A stretch of 64,000 nt of DNA from Bisporella sp. PMI_857 (GCA_021307315.1 JAJSPD010000065.1:124001-188000); one strand, 5' to 3'; counted from the stretch's first letter, positions 48,332 through 63,202 are shown. Numbers and translations are program-made. The notes: generated from the sequence alone by a model not told the origin.

Positions 48332-48372
48332 CACGTGAGGGCTGAGCTGCGGCTTCAGGCCCGCATCACGTG
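48332..48372. promoter_or_regulatory. Two CACGTG boxes upstream of the RING gene
   Basis: CACGTG palindromes occur at 48332-48337 and 48367-48372, about 250-290 bp upstream of the start codon at 48085. CACGTG is bound by bHLH factors such as Cbf1/USF types. Function is inferred from position only. Confidence 0.4.
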
Positions 48373-48712
48373 TAAGGACGCGAACAACATATCTAACAAA
48401 GTCATGGAACACAGATCGATCAGGTTATATCGTAGGCTCTTCGTTATTCATAGTTTTATTGAACATGACATTCATTGATTGGTATTTCTGCTTGAACCAC
48501 CCTTCTTGGCTTGAAAGTTTAAATATTCATCCTAGATGCCAAGACACTATTAATACTTTCAAACCACAACTCGTAAACTACCGTGCATGACGACTTTGTG
48601 ACCACATATGAGCCTGAATCATTCTAACCATATATCTCCAATGCTATTTTTGTAATACTAGCTTTATCTTTCTTTTCTTTCATAGCCAAAGATCACCTTC
48701 AAAATAATCATC

Positions 48713-50111
48713 ATGATTTTGGGCCAGGTATCATGGCTTGATTGCTTCGTGTTCCTCATCTTCCTCGCACCTCAATTGATATATCATGTTGGATTTTTTT
48801 CTACATTATTCTGTGGTATAGCCGCGCTGCCCTTCCTTCGTAGGTTTTCTCATTTTCCCAGGAAGCTATTGATGTAATCGAAATAAGCAGTCTTCAAGTT
48901 ACCCAAAGGCTTCATTAAGGAGCGTTTCCTCACCAGATATGAGCACCGGAACCCTTTTGTACAACAGGCCAGCTGGTTTGAAGACATCACTGTCCGCTGC
49001 GTCAGATACGCATATCGCTACATTCCGACGCATATCTGCAGAGTTTTCTTCTCCAAGCCGGTAGCCTTGCCATTTCTAAGATTTCGTATGTTGCGTCATG
49101 GATATTTCCGCTCCCCCATCCACTGGCAAGAGATTAATATGGTTGTCATTGACTCTCCTCTGCGGTTGATGTATGCTTAATGGTTATAGAACACTTTTCG
49201 CGGCTTGTGGATCTCCGAAGGCATCAACACCGATCCAGATATTCTCATTTATTATATACATGGTTTGCTGACATTGGCCTAACTATTCTTAGATGGACTG
49301 ACATTTTACAGGTGGAGGGTTCTCTCTTGGGAGCTGTAATTTCTACCTTGAGTTCCTGATAGCTTGGCTCCATCTTCTGAAAGAGGCAGGCTACCGTGCT
49401 CCCGCCATTTTCGCTCTTGAATATACACTTGTCCCGGATGAGGCCTATCCAACTCAGCTCCGCCAGGCCGTCTCGGCTTACAAGAACTTGTGTGTCAATC
49501 ATGACCCGTTCAAAATCGTCTTAAGTGGAGACTCGGCAGGTGGAACGTTAGCCCTCAGTCTCCTCCTTCACATTGCCAGAGAATCGTCAGATGATTTCAG
49601 CCAGAGCAACAGATGGCGCATGGCCCTTCCGGGGATGTCAGTTCTGATCTCCCCCTGGGTGACCCTGGTATCCCCAAAGGATAGGAACACCAGGAGCGAC
49701 TATCTTGATGCTGACAATTTGCACATCTACGCAAGACAGTACGCTGGCTCCAAGATTCCAGTGCACGATCCGCTGATCTCTCCTGGTGATTGCAAAGATT
49801 TGGACTTATGGAGGAAGGCTACTCCCCAGGGCGGGTTATCTCTATTCTATGGTGCTGAAGAAGTCTTTGCATCAGAGATACGCGACCTGGTATCATTGCT
49901 GGAGCTAGCCGATTGTAAAGTATATGCTCGGGATGAGCCTGGGGGCATCCACGCATGGCCTGTCGCTGCGCTGTTTCTGAGTAGTAGGTTCCACCGCCAA
50001 TTCTTTCCCCTCAAAGTAGAGATGAATGAGTTCTTACGGCTCCTAGGCACAAAGGAAGAAAGACTCAAAGGTCTGAAGGACATTGTCAGCCAGATCAAGG
50101 AGCAAATATAG
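48713..50111 (+). CDS. HSL/steryl-esterase-type alpha/beta hydrolase, membrane-anchored
   Basis: Four exons, 48713-48839, 48891-49141, 49190-49262 and 49312-50111, sum to 1251 nt (416 aa). An N-terminal hydrophobic segment (SWLDCFVFLIFLAPQLIYHV) suggests a membrane anchor. The oxyanion motif HGGGF is at 150-154, spanning an intron. The nucleophile elbow is GDSAGG with Ser at about 225, and the likely catalytic His is in GGIHAWP (about 364). This is the hormone-sensitive-lipase/alpha-beta hydrolase-3 type, hydrolysing esters such as sterol or short-chain esters. The second intron has a weak donor (GTTGTC), but the result (NMNTFRGLWISEG) fits the family. It lies next to, and on the same strand as, the acyl-CoA oxidase gene, about 0.4 kb away. 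Substrate is unknown. Confidence 0.82.
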
Positions 50112-50529
50112 TTCTTTTCATTCCGCACACGCACTCACTGATACCAGACAAGTTAGAGTATAGTATATTTACCAGGAAGCCAAAGGGGTTATGGCCTGAT
50201 GGGTAAGGCTCTACTTTTTATCCGTATATGAGGGAGGGAGTTCCTTCCAGATTTGAACTGCACACCCACGAGCCATTTTTGACCTTAAATGTCAGGCAAT
50301 GGAACTCGCCCTTCCAATCCCGCATTTCCTAGAGCCTGAGGTCAGGTTCAGGAGTGTATTCATTGTTATTGACTACCTAATACATCATCCTCTCCCTCTC
50401 AAGACGTGTTGGGAAAGCTTCAACAGAACACAGCAACTTTGTGTGCGCCGACATCGTTTGATTCTTCATATTTGACATAATTGATTGCGGGCAAAAGCCC
50501 CCCGGACGGAGTTTTGAAGAATCAGCACG

Positions 50530-52722
50530 ATGCCGACCAACAACACCACCATCATGTCTCCAAGCCCACAGATGCAACTGATGGACCATGCTCGATCTCA
50601 GGTTAGCTTTGATCCCAGCAAACTGTCCGCGATCATTTATGGAAGGTAACTGCTGTTTCCGCTTCCACAGCCTCAAGTTTCTCTAACCTCCGCTAGTGAG
50701 GAGGCAGCAACTAAGCATGCTGAGGCTTTCAATCGCGTCGAAACCAAGCTCGGCCTCCTAGATATGTCAAAGTTACCGAGATTTTACGTGTATAATGACC
50801 GGAAGGAACATATTGCGCACGGCGAGGAGGTACGATCCACAGCCCCGCAACTTGAGAGCCATTTCTGACTTACTTCCACCATATAGGCTGGTAAGGCTTG
50901 CTTCCAGGACAGCATAGAATATGGCCATAATATCTTCGAGACCACTGGCAACTGGAGTCTTGGCAATACCAACAGATACACGTACCATACGGCCATTTTC
51001 ATTGGTTCTCTAAAAAATGAAGCAAGCAAAGAACAGCAGCATTGGGTCAAGTTGGCGGAAAGTGGGCAGATAATGGGCACTTTGGCTCAAACAGAGCTTA
51101 GTCATGGAACCAATGTTCGAGGTGTTGAGACAACCGCAAGCTTTGATGTAGAAACTGACGAGTTCATTATCAACTCCCCATCAACTTCGGCAGCAAAATT
51201 TTGGCCTGGTAGTCTCTTCACCGCAACACATGCCATTGTTATGGCTCGTTTGCTTCTCAACAACCGTGACCATGGAATTCATCCCTTCCTCGTTCAAATG
51301 CGCTCCCTTGACAATAATTTGCCTCTAAAGGGCGTTGAAGTTGGCGAGTTAGGGGTCAAAATGGGTTATAATGGCCTGGACAATGGATATGCAACTTTCG
51401 ATCACGTCAGAATTCATCGAATGAACTTACTCATGAAGCATGCCACTGTTACCAGAGATGGACTTTATGCTGCGAATCAACATCGTGACCAGCTAGTCTA
51501 TGGTAGAATGCTTGGTGGCCGCATACATCTTCTACTTCAATGTGCCTTCCAGTTCGCCCAAGCAACAACAATTACCGCTCGTTACTCGGTGGTTCGTCGG
51601 CAAGGCTATGGACCTTACAATAAGAATGGTCCGGAAAAGACTATTCTTCACTATGGAAGCCAGCAGTATCGTCTAATGTCGATCATCGCAAAATCGTACG
51701 CCGTCCTCTTTACTTGGCAAGTTACGGTTCCTGTCTACAAAGATATGCTTGAGCGGCTTGTTAAGAACGACCATAGCGCCTTACCACATGTTCACGCCCT
51801 TTCTTGTGGCCTGAAGGCATGGGCGGCTCAGAATTCATTTGAGGGAGCAGAGGAGGCTCGTAAAATGTGCGGTGGTCATGGTTATAGTGTCATGTCTGGT
51901 CTTCTAGCTATTATCGGCAATCTTGGCGCGACCTGCACACTCGAAGGAGAAAATTGGGTGATGTGGCAACAGACAGCATCATATCTTGTGAAGGGCCTGA
52001 GCACCAATAAACTGCCTGCTGGAATGGAGTACCTCGGTTCATATTATTCTGATCGTTCTGATCGTCTCACAGCCCCATGTTCAGCGCATTCTGATGACTT
52101 TCTTTCCAGCGACACAGTCCGTAGAGTCTTTGAGCATCGTGCTGCATGTCTTATATTCGAGATTTGCGCCATACTCTCTACTTCCTCTCTTCCGAAACCC
52201 GAGGCTTGGGATAAATACATGATGTTAGTCCGATGTGTTCTCGTCTTATTTACTTGGCTAACTCTACAAAGGTCTCTCATCCAGGCTGCATGTGCGCACA
52301 TAGAACTTTACGTACTCAACGCTTTTATTAGCATTGTCTCAAATGTCTCCGATCGCACCATACGCACACCTCTCCAAGACCTTCTAATTCTGTTCGCGCT
52401 TACCACCATCATTACGCCTCCTGCTTATTCGCCAACCTTCTTCCTAGATAACTATCTTTCCGCGGTGCAAAGACGTGAGATTCTTGAACAAATCGACTAC
52501 CTCCTCAAGCGTCTCGTCCCAAATATTATCGGTCTCACAGATGCATGGAATTTTTCTGATGCAAATCTCGCAAGTGCCATTGGTTGTTACGATGGTAATG
52601 CCCATGAGCGGCTGATTCGCTGGGCTCGCCAACTACCAATCAATTCCAAGAATACACATGTGAAACTGCTCGATGAAATTGATACCAAGTCCACAGGTGG
52701 ACCAGCTCAGGCTAAGCTCTGA
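50530..52722 (+). CDS. Peroxisomal acyl-CoA oxidase
   Basis: Three exons, 50530-50645, 50697-50829 and 50887-52722, sum to 2085 nt (694 aa). The enzyme oxidises acyl-CoA to trans-2-enoyl-CoA with FAD and gives hydrogen peroxide. Family blocks include the FAD/substrate region QTELSHGTNVRGVETTASFD, then the conserved FDHVRIHR, RYSVVRRQGYGPYN and CGGHGYSVMSG. The C-terminus is AKL, a peroxisomal targeting signal of PTS1 type. Start choice: the ATG at 50530, with a second in-frame ATG at 50554. An intron (GTAACT..CGCTAG) joins IIYGS to EEAATKHAEAF in frame. Length matches the family of about 690-700 aa. There may be several paralogues in such fungi, so a specific gene symbol is not given. Confidence 0.88.
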
Positions 52723-53039
52723 GGTCGTTGAAGATCTTTTCGAAATCGTCCTTGGTGAATTTGCTCTTACATAACATAGCAATACTCATACAACCATATA
52801 GTTAAATGGCTTGGCCGTGTATTGAGGGGCTCCACCTTCAGGTTTAAATACTTCAATACAATAAAGTTTGAACCGCGTATGGTGCACCATTTTCAATCAA
52901 CGAAGTTAAAATTTAGAGCCGTTTGTGCCATAGTTTGGCCTCCTCTTAACCTTTAATAAAACGGTCTAAACGCTTCACTGATTGAGAGGTGAGATAAACC
53001 TTGATACTCAAAACTCAAATGTATAATTCAATCCATTCT

Positions 53040-55739
<2,700 letters not shown>

Positions 55740-57488
55740 TCAGAGATGCAGAAGCTCGAACTCTTGTGAAAACCGATTAATCAGAAGCACAATTCCAGCA
55801 TCCTCAAATAACCTTTTTACCTCCTCAGACTCCTCGGCGGGCGCTGGCCTCCAACGGTCGAAGGCCAACAGGACACGCTTCAAAAGGGGCACCTTATCCC
55901 GCTGCTCTAGGAGCTCGCGCAGGTATCCGAGCTCTTTACCCTGGCAATGTTCTGCACAATTAAGTGTTAGTGGTTTTTTCTTCAGGCAAAAACGGTGCCG
56001 TTCATTAGCTATTCATTGAGATCGGTTCGGAAAGGGTACTCACTGATTGTCAGCTCCACGAGAGATGGAGGCAGAACTCCAAGAAGACTGTACTCTTTCA
56101 CCAGCTGGTCGTCATCTTCTGCCCCACTATCTGAGCCAATATGCTCTATCTCTCTGTCCTCTGCAGACTCTGGATCTCCTAGAAGTACCTTTGCAGACAC
56201 CATAAGCGCTCTCAAATTGTTGAAATCAGTGAGCGGGCCTATTGGCAGTGGATCGATCACGCCCATATAAGATTCGTCGTCAGAGATGGCCAGGGTCTCC
56301 AGCGTCTCTTTAAGATGTTGAATACCTTCGCCAACTAGTGAATGAAGCGAATCGTTAGTATGCTCAGTTAATATCGTGGGCGAATCTCGCCATGGAACTA
56401 GAGGTCTAAGAACTTTCAATACATTTTTGAGGAAGAAACTCATGATCCCCAACAACCGCCCCTCCGTTTTCATAACTCAACCGCTTTAGATTCGGAAAAC
56501 TTCTCAAAAGTTTCACTAAAGTATCGCTTTCGACACAGCTATATTGTAGACTCAAATCTTCGATCTGGGATGTCATTCTACCATGAAGTGGGTCTTCTCC
56601 CTGGAGCATATGGACTGTCATTATCAGCTGACAAAATCAAAATTAGAGAGGTGATTAAAATTTTGTTACCGAACAATTTCTTAACACTCTTCAGCTTCAT
56701 GAATGGCAGCACTTCAGGAATATCAAGCCCATTCTCAGTGTCATGATAAGTCACACTGATCCTATGGAGTTTCGATAACGAGCCCTGGGTTTCTAAATGA
56801 CCCTCATTTTGTAATCTTGCAGCACGATTTAAGATATATGCAAGGTGCCGCTCGTTGACATCAATAACTGTCATCCTTAGTACCAGGCTTATCTCCACAA
56901 ATCCCCAACTGTAATCCAGGCTCCCGCCACAAAAAAGATGAAAGGGTCAAGGCTCACAGCTACCAAAAGATTCAAGATTAATCTCCCTCAAGTTCTCCAG
57001 ATACGGCAGAAGCAGCGCCATAAAGGCGTCCCAATCCCCCTCCCTAAATTTAGCAATCCAATCTAGCGCGCTATCCTCTGCAGGACACCACTCGCGAATC
57101 TTCTGTTCACAGGCGGCTACATCTACCTCTGAAAGAATGTCGATGCCCAACGACTCATCTTCGAAACGGCTCTCGCCCACGATACGTTTAAACCTCCGCC
57201 CAATCTCGGGATCCTTGATTACTCGCTGTAGGAGCAGCGGGAGGGAATTCTCGCTTTGAGTGATGTTAGGCAAAAGGTGTCTTGACTTTGGTGGGAATGA
57301 AGGCTATACCCCCTGAAATAAAATGTTTCATAGAGGACTGATGTCGTCAGGGCGTTCAAGCTCCTTGAGCAGAGCGCGAGATGGGCAAGGTCTTGGCCGT
57401 TGTTGTGCTTGTTGGCTAGGAGGTTGTCTCTGCTTACCCAATCTATGATCTGCAGGAGGAGTTCGTTGGATAGGGATTGTAGTGGCAT
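55740..57488 (-). CDS. F-box protein gene with one apparent +1 frameshift
   Basis: Five exons: 57488-57310, 57253-56964, 56867-56670, 56614-56044 and 55951-55740. Residues 1-55 form an F-box (MPLQSLSNELLLQIIDWVSR, ALCSRSLNALTTSVLYETF). The rest has the leucine-rich pattern of fungal F-box proteins (ENSLPLLLQRVIKDPEIGRR, SFPNLKRLSYENGGAVVG). Exons sum to 1450 nt, one more than a multiple of three. The frame breaks in exon 4 at an A5 run (plus-strand T5 at 56425-56429). Dropping one base joins HEFLPQ to NVLKVLRPLV, and the frame then stays open to the final stop (482 aa). It is either a sequencing error in the homopolymer or an inactivating change. Intact F-box proteins act as substrate adaptors of SCF ubiquitin ligases. 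Confidence 0.72.
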
Positions 57489-58093
57489 TTTAACATAGCT
57501 TTTATGGATGATATAGATGCAAAATAAGTATGTAGGTTGGAGCGGTTCTTAAATGAGATGTTGTGAGCTTTAAGCATTGAAGAGAGTCGATTTTGGCATG
57601 GGAGGTTTCTAGGCAACCGAGGGGTTCAGGGGTCTTGGCATCTTGCCGGATTTTTTGGGAGGTTATGAGTGGTGGGATTTTGCGAGCAGAGGTGATTATA
57701 AGTGGAAATTCCTACTTTAGCAGTTCTGAAGTCTTGCTACTAGAGAAGAGCAATGCAAAAAAAGGAGAATAGCAACCTAGAGCGTCTATCACATGATTTG
57801 TCACGTGAGGTTGCCTTTTGATTGGGACGTTAATTGCTTTGATGTAACTAGACGACTTTATGCAAGAATATGATTATACCTCACTTTCTATCCATTTTGC
57901 ATCTGAAGAATCTCAGTTGGACCTCTGAAGGATATTCTGGACAGGAGCGCAGAAACTTCTCATTCGCCTCTTCACATTCTGTCCTTCGAACAAGCTATGA
58001 TGTAAGTTTATTGTTAATCATAAATCCTTCATATCTATGACCCTACATGAAATGCCGCAGGTAGAGCCTTAAGCCGAACAAAACACGTCTAAA
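57489..58093. other. Upstream region of the F-box gene and 3' flank of the SET gene
   Basis: No gene is seen. A TCACGTGA-like palindrome lies near 57802. Repeated TATGAT and T-rich stretches are otherwise unremarkable. Confidence 0.5.
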
Positions 58094-59116
58094 TCATATT
58101 CCTTCCCGCCAAAGCCACTTTTCGAACCCCTCCTCCCTTAGTCCCATCGGCACATCCTTTACCTTGCTCTCCCACTTTTTCGTCGTGCCAAAATTATTAT
58201 GCTTATTCGGCTCCGTAACATACGGCAGGACTTCTTCCGCATTGGCACTATCTCCGCCCTCACTTATATGCTTCAGATCCACATACCTCTTCGCAAAAAC
58301 GCTTGCTCTAGCTTGATCACCATGCATGATAACAACCTGGAAGATATCCCAATACAAGTTCGGCAGTCTATCATCATTGATTCCTTCCTCCTTCATGATA
58401 TCCAGCAGCTTCTTGCCGTTGGCGAGAACTTTTTCGGGATTGTGGCGCGCCGAGTCCCAGTTTCCGATCTCCTTGTCAAGAGCCTTCGCTTGCGTGATGA
58501 GCGCGTCGCTTTTCTTTAACTCGTCGGGAGGCAAAGAACACAAGTTGCACCTGCAATCGAAATGGAAATGCTCTTTTAACGTTGCCTTCCTCTCCTTGGA
58601 AGCACCGCCTTCGAGGTAGCTCAACGTAATCTCCTCGCCTTCCGCGATGGGGCTTAACGCATACACCGTCTGCTGTTTGAGCTTCTTGTTCCAGTTGTGT
58701 TTTGCATTTGGGCGACAGCTATGGTTTATCCTCGACACATTGAGGAACACGCCTCCAACCTCACTGCCAGGGCCTAATGGGTAGCCATTGCTCCGAATGA
58801 TATTGCTAAGGATACCTTTCTCGGAAGGGAAGTTGTTGTGTAGAGACAGGAAGCCGCGTTGAGAGTCTCTATCTAAAGAGCGGAGAGCCTTGGCAAGGTC
58901 TGTTTCAACGGTAGACATGGAAGTGATACAGTCGGTAGTCAAAAGGGGCGGATCGCTTAATATGAGGGTCCCAGGCTTAATGGGACGGGTAGCGAAGAGA
59001 GCCTTTCCTTTCCCAGGGGCAGTATCAAGTTTCCATGTTTGCTCCCTTTCAGACGCATCCTGTGGGCTGTCTGAATATTTTGAGTCTGTACTTTGGGCTG
59101 TGCGTGGAGGCCCCAT
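58094..59116 (-). CDS. SET-domain protein (SMYD-like lysine methyltransferase)
   Basis: A single open frame of 340 aa. The SET core is visible as GKGKALFATRPIKPGTLIL (residues 35-53), the pseudoknot motif RINHSCRPNA (129-138), and EEITLSYL (161-168). A post-SET-like cysteine cluster CRCNLC follows at 188-193. Together these support S-adenosylmethionine-dependent methyltransferase activity, with substrates unknown. The MYND zinc finger of animal SMYD proteins is not visible. The C-terminal third (DIFQVVIMHGDQARASVFAK) is helical and typical of fungal SET proteins of this group. A CACGTG box lies about 173 bp upstream of the start. Confidence 0.82.
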   Translation of the reverse strand: MGPPRTAQSTDSKYSDSPQDASEREQTWKLDTAPGKGKALFATRPIKPGTLILSDPPLLTTDCITSMSTVETDLAKALRSLDRDSQRGFLSLHNNFPSEKGILSNIIRSNGYPLGPGSEVGGVFLNVSRINHSCRPNAKHNWNKKLKQQTVYALSPIAEGEEITLSYLEGGASKERKATLKEHFHFDCRCNLCSLPPDELKKSDALITQAKALDKEIGNWDSARHNPEKVLANGKKLLDIMKEEGINDDRLPNLYWDIFQVVIMHGDQARASVFAKRYVDLKHISEGGDSANAEEVLPYVTEPNKHNNFGTTKKWESKVKDVPMGLREEGFEKWLWREGI

Positions 59117-59288
59117 CCTGCCTTTCGAGCTCCAGATACTATAAATTCAATATGGTGGAGGCTGGCACGGAATATGTATGTTGATCTTATCTCAGGGTAT
59201 CCAATGTCCCGCTTTGTCTTTTGCATTTTTCACTTTTTCCGCTATCTACTCCGAAAAAGGTAAAATAGTCGAGGTGGTGACTTCATAT

Positions 59289-59294
59289 CACGTG
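59289..59294. promoter_or_regulatory. CACGTG palindrome upstream of the SET gene
   Basis: Part of ATCACGTGAT, about 173 bp upstream of the SET-gene start. A second one is at 59789-59794, between this gene and the NAT gene. The role is inferred from position only. Confidence 0.35.
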
Positions 59295-60133
59295 ATGCAC
59301 ACATTTCGACGAGGGCCGTTCAGAAAGTGTCGCTCCATGAGCCAATGCCAACCTGTTTGAAGCCTCAAGCCTAGATTTCTGGCTTCATGCAGTACATCCG
59401 AATCATTTTGATGGCATCCAGGTTCTTTAACCAAGGGTGTGATGTTTAACCATTCAATCGTTGCCAGTGAGTCTTGCTATGAACTTGCTCACACTTACGA
59501 TTTTACCCAACATCCCTTGATTCGCGTGTGTTCTCTTTTAAAATATGAGCGAGAGCATCTGTACTTAGAACTATTTGTTAGTTTATCACAAATTCAGATT
59601 GAGCGATATATAAATATGCAGAGTTGATCGCAATATTGTCTGATCATCGCATCGACCGCGTTATTCCAAATAGTCTTTCATCTTTTCTCTCCGCCAGATA
59701 TCTCCTTGGATGATATCCCATAATCCCATATCCCTTCGCTATTGATATGCCCCTTTCGACATCGTAAGCGAAGGGGAAGATAAATAATCACGTGAAATAT
59801 GACGTGATTGGAGCTTGTGCGACCTTATGCCTTTCCATTTAGAAGAGGGTCCTTTTGGGCTCTAAGACTGATGGAAACCTTTTTATAAGATCAAAATACT
59901 CAAATCACATTGAGATGGTGCTCTCCTTCCAGTAGTTGGTACTGAAGTCTCGCTAAGAGCATCGGTAGAACCCGCTTGTCAGGGGAAGGCCAGAACATAT
60001 TACTCGGGTCCCACTATTGACTCATTCATACTCTATGCCCAACTTTTACTTATAAAACCACCCCAAATCTCCCGTTATTTTCAGGAGTACCTCATTGAAG
60101 AAGAAGCGAGACAGACTGTAGTTTACTCTCATC
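59295..60133. other. Divergent promoter region of SET and NAT genes
   Basis: No gene is supported. CACGTG is at 59789-59794. A short TATAAAA is at about 60052, some 80 bp upstream of the NAT start codon. Confidence 0.45.
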
Positions 60134-61293
60134 ATGGCATCGGCATACACTCCTGAGCAGATTGTGGCGTGGGAAGATCATGTCGAGCTTCCCACGCGCT
60201 TCCGCAAATCTCAATCACCTGAACTTACAATAGAGTACCTAACCTCGCTTCATGTTCATCAGATTGCGGCAGCGCCATATGAAAATCTGCTTCTGCATTA
60301 TTCTCCCCACCACTCTGTTTCTCTTGAGTAAGGTCTACCCTTGTTTTGATTATATTTCAAGGAAAATAGCCTCTAAATAGGAGCTTCGAACCAACATATA
60401 ATTCCACAAAAATTTAGACATGCTTGTGTAGTCTTCATATCGCACATGAGCTGATTAAAATCCAGTCCACAAGTCCTCTTCAAGAAAATCGTTCTCGACA
60501 AACGAGGCCGAGGAGGTTACTGCATGGAGAACAGTTTATGCTTTAATCACATTCTCAAAGGTCTTGGGTTTGAAGTCTACGCCGCAGGTGTGCGAATCCG
60601 GCCCCGGTATGGTGGCGTGCCGAAAGGCGATTACACTGGATGGTAGTCTTCCTCCCGCATCTCACGCGTCTCCCCACACAAGCTGAACCTGACAGGGTTC
60701 ACATCGTCAATATCGTCACCCTCCCCGATGGAGAGAAATACATGGTCGACATCGGTTTTGGCGGTGACGGAGCGACAAAGCCTTTACCGCTCGTTCCCAA
60801 CACGCCCACGCACAACCTCGGGACCCAAGAAATCCAGCTTTCATACTCCAATATCCCTCCCCAAACCACTCGGCGTTCCACGCAGAAATTCTGGATCTAC
60901 CAATACCGCAACTCCCCCACCGCTCCCTGGAACGACTTCTACGCTTTCGCGGAGTTCGAATTCTTTCCCAACGATTTCGAGGTCATGAACTTCTACACGA
61001 GCACGAGCGAGAGCGAAACGAATTTTCAGACCCGAAGGGTGCTTGTGATTCGATTTTTGAGAGAGGGGGAGAGGATTGTGGGGAAGGTCATGCTTGTGGA
61101 TGGTTTGGTGAAGAGGAACCTCGGGGGCAAGACAGAGACGGTAGTCGAGTGCAAGACAGAAAATGAGAGGGTCAAGGCCTTGGAGGAGCATTTTGCGATT
61201 ATGTTGACGGAGGAGGAGCGCGACAGTGTTAGAGGTCGAAATGTGGATCTTGGAGGTGGGACGGTGGATTTTCCTAACACGACGCTAGCCTGA
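60134..61293 (+). CDS. Arylamine N-acetyltransferase (NAT)
   Basis: Three exons, 60134-60327, 60466-60642 and 60696-61293, sum to 969 nt (322 aa). The catalytic triad is visible: Cys84 in RGRGGYCMEN, His126 in WVHIVNIV and Asp142 in MVDIGFGG. The N-terminal VHQIAAAPYENLLLHY matches the family's helical start. The last intron must be spliced at GACAG (60695) to give GWVHIVNI; reading through would give a stop at TGGTAG. NATs transfer acetyl (or malonyl) groups from CoA to arylamines, and in fungi can detoxify plant or microbial arylamines such as benzoxazinone derivatives or 3,4-dichloroaniline. Substrate here is not determined. Length is normal for fungal NATs. Confidence 0.9.
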
Positions 61294-61532
61294 TGTTTTG
61301 GTGTAAATGACCGATTACACTTGTGCGAATTTGGAGATCGAACTTAGTATGTCAAGTTTCGTTTTGAATAGCGCTAGGTAGACTTTTCTTCTTCTAAAAA
61401 TCTATAGAGTATAGCTTAGAACAATGCACATTTAGAATTATCGAAAGATACCATCCAAGGCGTGCTCTCTATGCCGCTTTATGGCAAGAGACAAATAAGT
61501 AAAATACTTCTAACAGGAGAGAAATATCGCGG

Positions 61533-62372
61533 CTACAACTCCTCAAGAACCTTCCCCAGCTCGATGAGCATGTCACATAACTTCTCCGGCTCCACGGCCT
61601 GCGCACTATGCCCGGCCGCAATATCCTTCACGATCCACTGCACGCCCGTTCCCTGCATCATCATATCCTGTACCGCAGGTGGGATCGCCGCATCCTTCAA
61701 TGTGCGGATATAAGCCAAACTACCCGCGTAATCCTCCTCATCCCACGATGCTCGCGGACTAGGACCCATGAACGACGCAAGGCTGGGACATCGCGTCGAC
61801 AGAACCATGGCATCTTGGAGGGCTTGCGGCTCTAGGTCACCATAAAGCGGCGGCGCCGGGTCTTCGCAAGTTATGAGATTTCTGGTTTCCTGCAGTCGTG
61901 AGTTTTGCGAAACGGAGCAGTTCAAGCGGAGCTGTGGTGAGGATCATACATCGATACTTATGTGCGGGGGCAATTTCCCGCCAAAAGCATCCACCATGCT
62001 TGAACCGTCCCCTCCCTTGACCAGCAGACTCGCTAGAAATATCTGGCCGAGCACGCCGTTCTTCCCCTCCTTCGCTCTCGCCTTCTTGCCCAGTCCCGCG
62101 GCGGCAGCGGAGCCCGGGATTCCGCTGTAGCTGTGCATGACGAGTATGACATCATGCTGCTCGATGTCCAGGATGGGTAGAATGAGGCTGTTGCGGATAT
62201 AATCGGCGTCATCTTGCGCCGTAGCGTTAATGCCGCCCATGGATGGGAGGAGCGCGGAGCATGTGGGATGGCCGGCCACTTGAAGGAGGTGCAGGAGGTA
62301 TGCGTAGTGCGAGGGGTTTTGGGATCCGCCGGGCAGGATGAGGAAGGTGGGGCGCGATGGTGGGCGGGGCAT
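61533..62372 (-). CDS. Alpha/beta hydrolase (AB-hydrolase-1-like)
   Basis: Two exons, 62372-61950 and 61889-61533, sum to 780 nt (259 aa). The fold is visible: TFLILPGGSQNPSHYAYLLH at the start, the nucleophile elbow VMHSYSGIPG with Ser at 81, and a C-terminal DIAAGHSAQAVEPE with the likely catalytic His at 235. The intron (GTATGA..CTGCAG) joins HISID to ETRNLITCEDP in frame. It belongs to a large fungal group of small cytosolic alpha/beta hydrolases with unknown substrates, often annotated as AB hydrolase-1 proteins. It is convergent with the NAT gene (3' ends about 240 bp apart). Confidence 0.78.
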
Positions 62373-63202
62373 TGCTACAGCTCGCAGTTTGGATCGGGAG
62401 GATAGTTGTAAGTGACGGATGTCTTGTCAGCTTTGATTTGGAGATCTACTTGGAAACTTTCATCCTTTTTATATTCTTGACCTCTGATGCGTACGTGAAA
62501 GGCGCTGCCACACTCACGGCTAGATTCATTATATTTTCGTAAGCACTTGACTTGTTGTAGATATCTGCTCCTTGACAGATGAACCATCCATGTACAAGCA
62601 TTGGCCAGTGATTACGAAGAATCACTTGGTACAGATTTTTGGGCTAAAAGAGGCGGAATTAACCCAGATCGTGGCATAAGACAGACGAGAGGTTTTTGAA
62701 CGAGCTTAAAGATAAGAGATTGTGCCGCATTGGATAGCACAACAGATACAGAATCCATCCTATAAGTGTGTACCAGAGAGACAGACACATGTAAAGCCAG
62801 GAGGCATATGTCAACCATCTCCAACTTTGGCTGCGACCAGGGCAAAATTTTAAAGGAAAAACTGATAGAACGATGAGTCTGATACTTATCCATCTCACAA
62901 AAGTAATGTTAGTCGATGTTGTACAGCTTCACATCGAAAGGGAAAACTTGGTGATTGGGGATGTTGCTAGCTTACCTAATGTGCAAGGTTCACAACCACA
63001 GGACAGGCCGCAAGCCAATTTCAATACCAAGAAAACAAGCGAACAAGGAAAACCCTCTTCCCCCAAAAAAGAGTATTACATACATAGTATTTCGATTCGT
63101 TTTTAAACACGCGGTCTCTTTAGTGTTCTCACAATATAGTAGGATAAAGAAAATAAAAATCACCCAAAAAGAAAAAAGACTTAAGCCAAAAATTAAGTTG
63201 AA
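62373..63202. other. Intergenic, no supported gene
   Basis: The 5' flank of the hydrolase gene and A/T-rich sequence up to the tRNA. Frames at 62659-63248 have no domain and overlap the tRNA 3' flank. Confidence 0.5.

Noticed and set aside
50195..50295. tRNA-like boxes (GGCCTGATGGGTAAGGC and a GTTCAAATC-like sequence on the opposite strand)
   Set aside because: The A-box-like and B-box-like elements are on opposite strands and no acceptor stem pairs, so no cloverleaf forms.
50646..50670. A 25-nt GT..AG intron in the acyl-CoA oxidase gene
   Set aside because: It is too short and gives the wrong frame; the longer choice ending at 50696 restores the conserved sequence.
60640..60696. Alternative start of the NAT C-terminal part at ATG 60640
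   Set aside because: This ATG lies across an intron donor; splicing to 60696 rebuilds the catalytic His motif in frame.
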